Of a stretch of DNA of 64,000 bases, positions 23,530-34,354 are shown piece after piece. The stretch is from Epiperipatus broadwayi (lineage: Eukaryota; Onychophora; Udeonychophora; Euonychophora; Peripatidae). How positions within the stretch are numbered: position 1 is the first letter of the stretch; each line of letters starts with the position of its first letter. A program made the translations under genes and the position numbers. The notes under the pieces are model-generated. The model worked only from the letters and a program-made list of their open reading frames with translations, made no database searches and was not told the DNA's origin. Where the stretch lies: the NCBI GenBank assembly GCA_028023455.1, contig JAQFVV010012477.1, forward strand, positions 1,735,501-1,799,500, in the 5' to 3' direction.

Positions 23530-25515
23530 TATAACCTGGTAAGAAAAGCCAAAACAAAAATAAATCCCTCAAAAGTGTACAACAACATCTTAATATTGGA
23601 AGAAAAATGGTTTCAGCAATAAAAAATAAGATATATATATATAAAATGAGGGATACTACTATGAAATATAGGGAAGAATTGTATTGAAAATTATATAGTA
23701 GAAAAGAATCCTCTAAATTTATTACATTTTCTGAATTGATATTTTAAATATAAAAAATAGTTATACAATGAAATCTATAAATCAATAAACAAGAAAAAAT
23801 TTCAGGAAATGATAAAATTATTATGGATTTATTAAAAGAAGCAGAAGATGAAATAATATATTATTCATAAAAATATATCAAACATTTAAATTATAAAGAT
23901 GCACTAGATAATTATGACATTGAAGTAATAATATTAATATTTAAAAAGAATATAATAAGATATTTATTTATATAGCACTATGTTAATTAATTGTAATTGG
24001 AAATTAGCAATCAGGTTCTCATCTCCAAACACTTAGGTTTGGCCCATATTTAAATATTTGGGTTGAAAAGATAGATGGATTCATTCTATATTTTCATAAA
24101 GACTTTATCTTGTGTTTGAGAATGAGAGTATTCATTTATATATAGTTTAAAATCTGTAAAGTGCATTAGCCTGAAAGAGTATAATGAAAGTATTAGTAGT
24201 TACACACCTATCAGTATTTTATTAGTTCAGTAAAAATCTTTAAATTACAGGTCAATTAAAGTGAACTTTGGATTCTAATCGACAAAAAACATTTAACTGA
24301 ATTTAAAAAGGATAAGCAGAGTGGATCACAATCAAGTTTTTATAGAAGTTATAGAAAATACTACTGAAAATTGATTGTCATAATGCTTTGAATTTCTATA
24401 TTATCTAAAGACATTTAATTCTATAATCATTTCCAGACTGTTAAAACTATGGATCATCAAGTTATAGACCTGATGTATCATCATACTTTGAAGAATATTT
24501 ATTAAACTATGACTTCAGTGATTAAACCTGATAGTGATTTCATTTTGAATGGAATATGGCATAATGTTTTCATATGTTCAAAACATTTTGCAGCAGATTT
24601 ACAAGAATTTTGCCCAATCAAAATGGGAGCTGAGAAAATAAAAGTTAATGGAGATAATGTAAGCCATTTAAACATTGCACATAAAGTGTTTTTCTTTCCA
24701 AATAACGCTACAGAGTTTCAGGAAATGTTGCATAACTTACCTGTTTAAATAAGAAAAATAGAATTTAAAATAAATAGTAAAAATAATTAATTTCATTTTG
24801 TTTTCTCAAAAAAAAAAAAAAAAAAAAGATTGTTAAGCATGAATTGGAAAAATTAACAATAACAAGTAATTGGTCTTGTTATTACTATAAATAAAAATGT
24901 AATGGAAGAAGTTTTCCATATAATTACACTTAAATGGGTTGCTTATTGTAGACATGTGTTTTTCTCATTTTTATTTATAGATATTAGAATTATTCCCTTA
25001 ACAAAAAACAATATGGCACACTCTATGAAGTGGATAGAAGCAAAACTCTCAATACAGTAATGCCACTCAGTGTAAGCCATAGTAATCAATGGATGCCAGA
25101 AGACTTGTGCATAAAATCCCTATCCAATGTCTACTTATCCAATAAGCAAGCATAAGAAATGGTGATCATGTGAAGTGGATAGAAGTATGGATGGAGTAAC
25201 AGGAAAATAATAAAAATGAAAATGTGGGTGACAAAATGACATTATTGAAAGAATTAAATGATCAAAGTGGAATTTTTTATACTTATTTTTAGAAAAATAA
25301 AATAACTGCAAATAAATTGTTGAAAGTATAAATTAGATCCAAAGAGATTTTAAAAGACCAAAAATTAATCAATATGTAAGATAGATGGATAAAATATGAA
25401 TGATTCCTGGTGTGATATGGAAAAAAAACCTATGGAAAAAAGCCTATGGAAACAGAAAAAGTGCATTAATCTTGGAGACTTTCATCCTACAGTGGATGGA
25501 TAATGATTATATGTA
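23530..25515 (+). mobile_element. RTE-clade LINE copy C, very old, with nested insertions
   Basis: The order of homology follows copy A: taagaaaagcc...aaaagtgtacaacaaca at the 5' side, an LLKEAED-like segment, a degenerate RT frame at 24,509-24,748 ending HLNIAHKVFFFPNNATEFQEML, and the terminal ETFILQWMD near 25,480. The catalytic FADD has become IAHK. Sequence absent from copies A and B occupies about 23,960-24,190 and 24,945-25,183; the latter includes a family 1 hammerhead-repeat fragment. An A20 tract sits at about 24,808. It is the oldest of the three RTE copies by divergence. Confidence 0.75.
25010..25183 (-). mobile_element. Hammerhead repeat family 1, fragment inside RTE copy C
   Basis: The blocks gtaatcaatggatgccagaag, cttgtgcataaaatccctat and cttatccaat match the minus-orientation family 1 copy at 33.8-33.92 kb. 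The fragment stops just before the hammerhead core. RTE homology resumes at about 25,184 (agtatgg), so this is a later insertion with loss of some RTE sequence. Confidence 0.7.
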
Positions 25516-25917
25516 TATAATGGTAATCAACCATTATATACAGTCTTTTAATCTGCAGAAGTACTTTTGGTTAATTCCTTAAACCTTCCCAACCTGTGTG
25601 AAAAGTAAAAACAATAATGATTTAATGACTGCTTCAATTTTTTGGATCATGAAAGGACATTTAAATATAAATATAAATTTGATCTTGGAAAGTGTTAAAA
25701 ATTATCATAAAGAGAGAATCATAAGAAAAGAAAAACTAGGAGGCAATTTTAATAAATATAATTAAAATGAATATAATTAACAGACAAGCTGCTAATGTTG
25801 AAATTTGGGATTCATGAGATTTTAGTTGATGATGTTTGCTTTGTAATGTTTTATTTAGATTTAACAGCCATTGAGGAGAATTAAGGAATTAACTGAAAGT
25901 GCTTCTGTGGATTAAAA

Positions 25918-25992
25918 TATTCAATATAATAGTTAATTATCATTATATTTATTAGTTTTATTGTTATTACAATAGATTTTAATTAACAGACA
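25918..25992. repeat. Short dispersed repeat, inverted partner at 54.6 kb
   Basis: ataatagttaattatcattat followed by attgttattacaatag matches, in reverse complement, 54,597-54,690. The partner also has a local inverted duplication. Function and family are unknown. Confidence 0.6.
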
Positions 25993-26164
25993 TTTTATTT
26001 ATATATGTAAATATAATATATTGTTTATACTAAACAATGTAATTAAAAGGGAAATGAACTTAGACTTCAAGCTCTGTACAACTGATACACATGACTAAAT
26101 ACATATGAAAAAGAGTAAATTTCCAATATACTTATTTCATGCTAAACCACTGTTTGATGTGTTG

Positions 26165-26365
26165 CTATTTTAATATAGACTGAGCACTGATTGTATATAT
26201 GTGTGGGGGATGGTGATCCAGATCAACTGATGACAGCTGGTTTAACAATATTAGAGATCATTTATTTTTTTCACATGTATGTGGTCATATGAATCAGTTG
26301 TATTAAATGGAGTATGTAGCAGTATGGGGCTTCAAAGTCTGAGTTTAAATCCCTTTTAATTATAT
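26165..26365 (+). mobile_element. Hammerhead repeat family 2, short decayed copy
   Basis: It shares ttaatatagactgagcactg, gtgtgggggatggtgatcc, tgctggttta-like and catgtatgtggtcatatgaatcag blocks with the 21.3-kb and 31.9-kb copies. An intact ctgatga at about 26,237-26,243 is followed by a damaged stem II, and the gaaa and helix III are deleted. The ribozyme is dead. Confidence 0.7.
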
Positions 26366-27026
26366 ATATATAATTCATATAACATTACAATTCTAACCAA
26401 AAAAATCTAAACTTTACTGAATTTTCTCAACCATGGTTTCATCTATTAACAAATATACCTTCTATTTATTGTAATAATTATACTGACATTGGAATAAGAT
26501 AACACTTGCCTTCAACTGAGTGAAAACAGTAGTAATAATAAACATGATCCCAAACAATGAAATTACCAACTATTTGGAAGAGTTTCTTCACATAAGTCAG
26601 TATAAGAAGCACTGTCAATTTTAAGTCAAAATATTGAATAACCACATGATGTAATAATATATGATACAACAGTCTCTGCTACAATTATGTGATTATTACT
26701 ATTTTTTCACCCAGTTTAAGAAGAGTGTTATTATGTTGAAACATTAGTATATTTACTTTAATATTATTTTGAAAAACGTTGTTTTTGCCTGAGAGAACAT
26801 AACAAATAAACTCTGGAATAAATTCTGCATTATTCAAAATACCAATATTTAAAAATAAATAATCATTGTAGACAACTTATAAACTGTCCTCTATTGTGAA
26901 TAACATGCTGTAATCTATCTGTAGCTTATATATATATATATAATGATTTTAACTGTTTACATTTTTATACAGAATGTAATAAATGTGCTTGTATGCAATT
27001 ATAAAGAAGCTTTTTATTTGTATAAA

Positions 27027-27870
27027 TTAACCCTTTTGCATTCTATTAACATTCTGCCAAATTTCTTTGTTTTCACTAAATTTAAGCTTTCAACTTTTAC
27101 ATTAATATTAAACCATTATTATTTATTAGAATATAATAAATTTGACCTCAATTGATAATATTTTTGTTTAGAAATTAAATAGATTTGATTTTTGGAATTA
27201 TTTTGAAAATTAGATTTTAATCAAAACAAAGCTCCATCATGTGATCAAATTTCAGGTGGAACAAATTCAATTTGCAAAATGAATGAAATCTTTGTTTGAT
27301 GTTTGTTTTAAAAATCTGAATGAATTATTTTTAATATCTAGTAAGTCTATTAATTTATGCTTTAAACGTTTAAAATGATTTTGTAATTTTTACAATATCA
27401 TTAAATGTATTAATCATCTATTGAGTGATATCATTTTCAAAATATATTCTCTTATATTTTAAAAAAACCTTTCTCTAAAAAATAAATATGTAATAATATA
27501 TATTTGTTTTCTACTAAGTATTAAACAATTACAGTACAAAAAATATTCATAAACTTTTCAAAAAATAAAGCTTGCACACTACTGTAATACTTTTCTCAAT
27601 GTAATATCACAATATTTGAGACTGCTAATATATAATAGACAACCATCACTGTGGAGATTAAAAAACTTTGAAGACATGCTTATTCAATTAGCCTGACATC
27701 TTTTGAATTTTTTTTAAACTAAAATATTAGAAAATATATATATATAAATTTTAAAGTTATAAAAGAAAAAGCAATGCAAAATTTCTCAGCAGAGGGTGAA
27801 AAATGCAAATACAATTTATTGACTTCCAGCCTGAAAAAGTTTTGTAATTACAAACAAAATACTTAAACAC
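27027..27870 (+). repeat. Long dispersed repeat, copy 1 (partner at 61.4 kb)
   Basis: Similarity to 61,392-62,290 begins sharply at ttaaccct and continues in the same orientation for about 850 bp, with blocks such as tttattagaatataataaat, tcaatttgcaaaatgaatga and aatttatgctttaaa nearly identical. The sharp ttaa-CCCT start resembles a piggyBac-type end, but no convincing opposite terminus was found. No coding capacity is evident. Confidence 0.7.
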
Positions 27871-28070
27871 AGCTTAGTTTTTTTTTTTTTTGAGAATTTA
27901 TCACATTCTCATATTCATAGCAATGTGAACTATAATCATAATGGAGATATGAGTGTAATTATATAGATTAGAAGAGATTTAAATTTATTTAAATTCAATG
28001 TTAAATATTTAAATTAGTCCTTATTTTTTGGAAAGAGGAAAAGATGAGTCTCTACAGTTGTGCATTTGGA

Positions 28071-30010
28071 TTATTGGCTATATAGCAATCCTTCCTTATT
28101 TTTCTCTTTGAATAATAGGGGGGCTATATTTTGATTCTCAAAGAATATAAATATGTTCTGGCTTGTCTGAGTCTCTTTTATATATGCATTGGTGTGGGGA
28201 AAGGCATGTAGACCAGGGTGCTCAGGATTTTCCATAGTAGATTGTTTGATATCCAGTTTGAGAGCGTTTAATTTTGTAAACAGGTGTAATTTCAGATTAA
28301 ACCTATTTTTGGAGTTATTCAATGGTCTGTTATTTGAAAGGGGTGAAGTGCAGAAAGTAAGGTAATAAGTTGAAGAAAATGTTTTATTAAAGGTTTTTTT
28401 TTTGTTGTGGTATGTAGATATGGCAGAAAAAGTCACGGTCTATCAACAGCAAGGGGATTAGAATTTAATTTTTGAAAGAATTGTGTTATTTTCTTTTTTA
28501 ATAAACTATGTTTAAATCCAACTAATGTTCAATCTTTAATGTATAAATTTATGTTTACCTTGAAGGATTCATCATGCTTACATAGACTATGGTTGGGGGA
28601 TAGAAAGAAAGACAGACTAGCCAGTATGTGGAATCTAGTTATAGTCGAGTCTGAGTTCACAAACCCACAAATTTCAAGTGGTTTAATGTGCATAGGGTAA
28701 TCCAGATAAATTGTTTATTTATATAATCAAATCTAAATATTTGAGGTAATGACATGAGTCTTCCCAGTCTATTGTAATCAGTAATGCTGAATGGCTTTGT
28801 AGATTTCCTTTAATATTTTTAACTGAATGTTCAGATGCAGTGATGAAAATGTCATCTACATATCATGTATATATGAGAGCCGGAGTGTGTATAATATGTG
28901 AAGGAAGAACAGTATTTTCACAGTGGTTTGAATATAAATTGGATATGATGCCACTGGGTGGAAGACCCATTGGCCATTCACCAGCCAACTTATATGATTG
29001 GTTGTTGAATGTGGCTATGATATTGTTATTTAGCTGAGATTAAATAGCTATAATGAACTATATAAATGGCTGAGAATGGTTTTGCGTACTTAATTCTGCT
29101 TTGATTATATTGATAGATAATTTTCTTTTCACAGATCCATATAATTCAGTTATGTTTAGTGAGGCTATTTTATATATTGGACTGCACTTGGCATGCTTAA
29201 TAGATTAGCAGACAACTATTGGTTGATTATTTTAGCTGTATTAAAATAATTAGCACACCCAAAGTCTAGCATTAGTTTGAGATGTCTATTAGATTTTTAC
29301 AGCTTAGTGTTGGCAAACATTTGTTTGGGAATTGCTTCTAAAGTGTAGATTTTATACTAGTCACTGTTGGAAAAGTCACTGTTGGCAAATGCTTTATTAC
29401 GTTTGCCTAAGATATGAGTAACAAACTTCTCTTTATTCCATTTTATATTGTAAGTTGGTGTTGGAATAAATTTTAACTTAATTGAAGTTGCATTTTATTT
29501 GCAAACTCAGTCTTGTTCACGAGGACAAATCTATTGCCTTTGTCATCTTTCAGGCAACTTAAGGCATTGTTTGATATGAACTGTTTGGTGATCTGAATGC
29601 ATTTGTTCCAATAAAAGATTAAGATAATTAGAGGTTTGTACTGAAGGTGTCTAACTAAGTTTGAATTATCTTTTGGGAAGTTGTTTATAAGGCCTGCTTC
29701 TATATGGGCAATAATATTCATGATTGGTCACTTCCAATGACTTCCAATATATCTCAGTCCCAGTTTTAGCAGTTCTGGAAGCATGTGTGTGTGTGTGGTA
29801 GTCAGATTAACAAAGGCATTTTTATTCTCATTGAAAGGAAAATTAACCCCCCCCCCCCTTTTAGCAAGAAACTTCAGTTTGTGGGTAAATTTCTTTAACT
29901 TTGCTGATAGGTTTTCACATTTATTTATTATAAATTCAGGAACATTATTATGTGCTGCCATATTAAAAAATGCTTTTTGTTTTTTTAAGTGCCCCCTTGA
30001 CAATTATTTT
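28071..30010 (-). pseudogene. Penelope-like element (PLE) reverse transcriptase / GIY-YIG relic
   Basis: In minus-strand order: 29,728-30,003 carries an N-terminal PLE-like segment (INKCENLSAKLKKFTHKLKF), and 29,473-29,721 ends with DKGNRFVLVNKTEF, the PLE DKG block. About 28,840-29,037 reads WPMGLPPSGIISNLYSNHCE (RT motif B region), then, in the same frame, one TGA and YVDDIF at 28,845-28,862 (catalytic Asp pair). Finally 28,071-28,436 contains GLHAFPHTNAYIKETQTS, which matches the GIY...YIG endonuclease motif with GLH and YIK replacing GIY and YIG. PLEs are retroelements whose RT is related to telomerase. Several stops and shifts make it defunct. A relatively low density of damage around the catalytic box suggests moderate age. 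Confidence 0.8.
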
Positions 30011-30014
30011 GAGC

Positions 30015-31736
30015 AGATGCTATTATAGTTGTGATTTAATTTTGTCCTGATTAAAAACAGAAGTGTTAATTTTCACCCATCAATTAAAGATGACATTAAA
30101 TGTCTGGAAAAAATAAGATGCTCATTGTACTAATTCATAAACAGAGATGAAGTATTGTCTTCTTCTGCCCTTCACACCTACCTTAACAAAAACCTTTAAT
30201 AAAATATACTCTTCAACTTATCACTTCACTTTCCATCTTTCAATAATATTATATTTTTAATTTGAACACTATCAGTTACTTCAATCAACAGCACTAATTA
30301 TTTTCTTGAACTTTTCCTTTCTATTATCCATTATATTAGAGTTCTATACCTTTTCTTGCGTAACTCATGAAAGTTAGCTATTCTGATCTTGGTTAGGTCT
30401 TTTTTTCAAATTAAACTATTATTTAAGTTTTTTTTTAATTAATAAAGCAGAGATAAACTGAAAATGTTTCCTTTACGTAAATGATTGTCCAATGTTTTAA
30501 TTACTTGTACCAAATTACTTTTAACCCTCTCCATTTTTCCGTTTATAATAATAATATCTACTGGCAACTTTTATGTACTAGAACGTTGATATTGTAAATC
30601 GATTTCCCCAAATTATGACATGTGACTTTGACGAAGAAATTGGTTTAGATTATTCCTTCATCTTGTTGAGCTTCTTTTAAACACTTTATTTTTATTCTAT
30701 TAAGATTAATTGACTGATTACTGTTGTATAACATAAAATATTTTATAGTTTTGATAAATTTTCCCAATATTTCATGCACCATTTAATTTACTTACTGCTT
30801 TCCTTTTTAGTTTTACATCCTCCGCTAATTCTATCAAAATTCCCCCCAACATGACGTGAAAAACTTGTGCTTAATTTTCATTGGTCAATAACTTGAAAGT
30901 TGTCTCTTAGTTACTTAATATTTAACTTATGTTAAAATTTAACGCACACACACAAAAAAAATATTTATTATTTTAAAACTGATTAAATTAAACAACTTTT
31001 TAATTGAAACTTAAAATAATTTATTTATACAGCTTCATAGAAATATTTTAATAAAATATTGATCAACGATTTTTTTTATTATCATTATAATTATTTTAAA
31101 AATATGATTAAAATTGCATACAGATATATAAAAGAACCACGAATAATAAAAAAAATGTGTATTTATAATCTTTTTTAAAGTCCCTATTAAAAGTTATTTA
31201 TTAAACTATTAGTGCCAGTTATATCTTTAAAATTTTGGACTATTAAATATAGTGGACTAATTAAAAAGTCACAATATATATATATGCTTGTATATATTAT
31301 TGTACACTAATTGCTGGCTTAATTCTGTCGTTTTGTATGATAAATAAATTGAATTATAATACTTTTGCATGTTAAATAAATTGAGTTAAACTGAATTGAA
31401 AAATGAAATTAGTTTTTAAGACGCATTTTTTTTTTAAATCATTTTATATTTTATTTGCTTATATTATTAAATATAATATTTGGTTCAAACTCTATTTGAT
31501 GATGCTAAAAATTTGTATAGGTCATAAATTGAATTAAATTATTACTAATTTTAGATTTTTTTTAAAATTATATACAATTTCCAATTCTTTTTGGGAGTAA
31601 CCGTTTTCAGTTATTTTTTTCTTTTTATGATCTGAAGTTCATTAAATCTTAATTGATATAAAATAACATACTTTTTTTTTCATTTTAACTTCACTATTAA
31701 ACCAATCTTGTGAATCCAAACAAATTTAAAATTTAT
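30015..31736. other. AT-rich sequence without recognised gene
   Basis: The first 150 bp may be the 5' leader of the PLE; beyond it I see no recognisable content. Confidence 0.5.
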
Positions 31737-31751
31737 GTAAGAGAGTTTCTA
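31737..31751. repeat. Target-site duplication, left copy (family 2)
   Basis: gtaagagagtttcta, identical to 32,387-32,401, brackets the family 2 element. A perfect 15-bp duplication indicates a fairly recent retrotransposition-type insertion. Confidence 0.9.
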
Positions 31752-32386
31752 ACTGAAACACAGGCTTATTATATACCTGTGTCTATATATGTAATATATA
31801 GGGTATATGAGCACAGACTTTCATACGACACTCCACTCTAACTAATAACACTGATACACTTAAACACATATATGTTGAAAAGACAAACAATCACCAATAT
31901 ACGTATTTCATGCTAAACCAGCAATCATCAGTTGGTCCAGATTATCATTTCCACACATATACACTATAAGTGCTCAGATATATATTAAGATAGACAATCT
32001 TGATACTTTAATGGACAGGCTTCAACCACACTCCAACTCTTCAACCTCGATCCAATTGAAAATCTGATGATGGAATGCTCAAAGGCTACCCTGAGGCCGA
32101 GATTCTTGTCACACCCAAGTTGACCTAAGATCAATCTGAACCCCACATGTACAGGACATAATCCATTTAATACATATGCAAGGATAGGCAGACATCTCTA
32201 CAATGTAATAAATGAAACACAGGCTTATTATATACCTTTGGCTATATATGTAATATATAGGGTATATGAGCATAGACTTTCACACGACTCTCCACTCTAT
32301 CTATATATTGGTGATTGTTTGTCTTGTCAACATATATGTGTTTAAGTGTATCAGTGTTATTAGATAGAGTGGAGAGTCGTGTGAAA
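31752..32386 (-). mobile_element. Hammerhead repeat family 2, complete insertion with 5' inversion
   Basis: Bracketed by a perfect 15-bp TSD. An ~85-bp segment (gaaacacaggcttattatat...) at 31,755 recurs directly at 32,214, giving a 459-bp monomer. In element (minus) orientation the 5' end (32,308-32,386) is an inverted copy of the segment at 31,818-31,897. Next comes a truncated direct monomer start, the internal region, the hammerhead (31,893-31,936) and a partial second monomer. The inverted arm begins within 0-4 nt of the predicted ribozyme cleavage site. There is no protein-coding capacity. This layout fits reverse transcription of a multimeric or circular RNA with a 5' inversion, as in PLEs and retrozymes. 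Confidence 0.85.
31893..31936 (-). ncRNA. Type I hammerhead ribozyme candidate (family 2)
   Basis: On the minus strand: helix I ACCAA (31,932-31,936), core CUGAUGA (31,925-31,931), stem II UGCU-GGUUU-AGCA with an unpaired U-U at its base (31,910-31,924), GAAA (31,906-31,909), helix III AUA-CG-UAU, A17, then UUGGU (31,893-31,897) closing helix I with five pairs. Predicted cleavage lies between 31,898 and 31,897. Weaknesses are A at position 17, the U-U mismatch at the stem II base and the very short helix III. A two-nucleotide helix III loop is in keeping with minimal metazoan hammerheads that work better as dimers. Confidence 0.75.
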
Positions 32387-32401
32387 GTAAGAGAGTTTCT
32401 A
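32387..32401. repeat. Target-site duplication, right copy (family 2)
   Basis: Perfect repeat of 31,737-31,751. It fixes the 5' boundary of the minus-oriented element at 32,386. Confidence 0.9.
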
Positions 32402-33744
32402 TAAATTTAAGAAAAATATTAAATTAATGTTATTTATATCATCACAAAGATTATTTTTTATATTGTGGTAGTTTTATTTTACATAATATCATTTATCTGA
32501 CTGAAAATTATTATAAAATGTGATATTGAGTTAATAAAAGTTCAAATTAAATTTGATTAATATATATATATAGGATGCCTTAGCATATATAAAATTGTCA
32601 TTATTTTCAACAATTATTGATCCACTTTACATGAAGTCTTTCCGTTTCTCTGTTCCATAGTCTCTATTTTACATCACATCAACAAACTTCACTCATATAT
32701 AAATCCATCTGATATGTAATCTTTGTCTAAGTCTTTTACAATATTTGGGAGTCCAGATTACTTCAACTGTCTGTCTATTATAATCTCTTCTAACAATATA
32801 TTTAATCTAGCTTCATTTAAAACTGTTAGTTATTTCAGTTACATCAGTGGTGCTTGTTTGTTTTCTCATCTATTTATTTGTTTTTTTGATTTCTTCTTTC
32901 TTGTAAGATAATTTTTTTTATGCGTGATTAAGGCTGCAGTCTACATAATGCTCTCACCATAATTCACTGAGTTCCTTGAAGAAGGTGTAGTGTAGTTTTG
33001 TCAAGAGATCCAGTGTCAGAATCATAACTAATAATTATAAAGCATATGTTAAAATGTTTTCAAACAGATAGATAATAATCCATTTTAATATTAAGTTTTT
33101 TTCTATCAAAAACACTTTATTCATAATTAATTCTAAAATTCATTTCTTATACTATGCTTCCATCTCTATTAGTAATATGATAAAAAGGATTTTTAGTTAT
33201 GGTCTGTCTCTCAGTTAAAATCTGTAAATGTGATTCATGAATTACCAGAAGAGACAGGCTACAACTCCAATAGTTGTGAATTTATTATAAAATAGAATAT
33301 ATCTGGTGTATGGAACTGCCAATTGTTGGAATTATCTGCAGTATTGTGCAGACAAAATTCAAGGAAATTGTAATCCCAAAATATCTTGCATTAATGCCTA
33401 ATGTAATTTATATGATATATGTGAATATGTTTTTCTGTGAACTGTAAACAGACATCAGGGATATATAACAAAATTTAAAACAAATACTATGAACAATAAA
33501 AAATAAGATACATTTAAAGATTTCTAGTTCCTGGATCTCTTATAAGATTATTTTAAAGCCCCTAGAAGTTCAAGGTACCATCAATCCAAAGTCTCATACT
33601 CCTTTAATGTATAAAATGGCAGGCTCCCATTTATAATATTTCATTTCTTTATTCATCATAAATAAAATCTTAAAAAAATAAATCTACAAATAATTGCAAT
33701 CATATTTTTATAAAAAATAAAATGTATTGCGACTAAAATTTAGA
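32402..33744. other. AT-rich sequence without recognised gene
   Basis: A short block near 32,720-32,960 resembles the reverse complement of RTE C-terminal sequence (for example gtctgtctattataatctctt and tgatttcttctttcttgtaa), so a decayed RTE fragment is possible. Nothing else was recognised. Confidence 0.4.
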
Positions 33745-33758
33745 AAAAAAAACATTAA
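33745..33758. repeat. Target-site duplication, left copy (family 1)
   Basis: aaaaaaaacattaa is repeated at 34,341-34,354. The A-run makes the exact left edge ambiguous by one base. Confidence 0.8.
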
Positions 33759-33915
33759 ACCACTAAATATCACATGATCACTATCTCATACTAGCACATA
33801 ATTGTTATTAAACAAGACAAAACTCTCTCCATACAGTAGTGCCACCATGTGCCAATCAGAGTAATCAATGGATGCCAGAAGGCTTGTACATATAATCCCT
33901 ATCTAATGCCTACTC

Positions 33916-33974
33916 ATCCAATATCCCCAGACTAGTTTCTGGCTTGTGGCCATCATCAGTGAGGAGCCTTGGAT
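33916..33974 (-). ncRNA. Type I hammerhead ribozyme, complete consensus (family 1)
   Basis: Minus strand: outer helix I AUCCAA (33,969-33,974) pairs with UUGGAU (33,916-33,921). An internal loop is GGC opposite UA. Inner helix I UCCUCA (33,960-33,965) pairs with UGGGGA (33,924-33,929, one wobble). The core CUGAUGA is at 33,953-33,959. Stem II is UGGC-CACAA-GCCA (33,940-33,952, four pairs), with GAAA at 33,936-33,939. Helix III is AC-UA-GU, with C17 at 33,930. Cleavage is predicted between 33,930 and 33,929. Every conserved hammerhead nucleotide is present. The helix I internal loop opposite the stem II loop is where tertiary contacts form in fast natural hammerheads. Confidence 0.88.
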
Positions 33975-34265
33975 CTGAGAGCATTGCACCTAGATCTTAG
34001 GATCTAATGCAACCCTCTAGCAACCACCTTTTATCTCCACTTAACTACAAAACTATGAGAATGAAATTGAAAACACAATAATATTTTCAATTTAAGCTCA
34101 ATAGCTTATATAGTCATATGGGTCTGAACTCAATTCAGTATCCATACATTTTGGTGGCTTTGGCTCTTTAGCAACCATAGCCACCATTATCTTATTATGC
34201 AGGATTGGTGTTAAACCACTAAACATCACATGATCACTATCTCATATTAGCACATAATTGTTATT

Positions 34266-34340
34266 AAACAAGGCAAAACTCTCTCCATACAGTAGTGCCA
34301 CAGGGTGGCACTACTGTATGGAGTGAGTTTTGCCTTGTTT
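34266..34340. repeat. Near-perfect foldback palindrome at element end
   Basis: Two arms of about 36 bp (aaacaaggcaaaactc...agtgccac and its complement ...gtggcactactg...) meet with a spacer of only about 3 nt. It is the junction between the 5' inverted piece and the direct part of family 1 copy B. Confidence 0.9.
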
Positions 34341-34354
34341 AAAAAAAACATTAA
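34341..34354. repeat. Target-site duplication, right copy (family 1)
   Basis: Repeat of 33,745-33,758; sets the 5' edge of the minus-oriented element. Confidence 0.8.

Larger units (their letters stand above)
33759..34340 (-). mobile_element. Hammerhead repeat family 1, copy B, with TSD and 5' inversion
   Basis: A block starting ttaaaccactaaatatcacatg at 33,755 recurs at 34,211, giving a 456-bp monomer. In minus orientation the element starts with a ~37-nt inverted piece (34,304-34,340), then a truncated monomer start, the internal region with a complete hammerhead (33,916-33,974) and a partial second monomer. A 14-bp TSD brackets it. The architecture equals that of family 2, although the sequences are unrelated. 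It is non-coding throughout. Confidence 0.85.

Noticed and set aside
29783-30028. Plus-strand open frame opposite the PLE N terminus
   Set aside because: It is the antisense shadow of the PLE frame.
33759-34340. LTR/TRIM interpretation of the direct repeats
   Set aside because: The ends lack TG...CA, the TSD is 14 bp, and an inverted 5' piece plus a hammerhead are present, which fit a PLE/retrozyme-like mechanism better.
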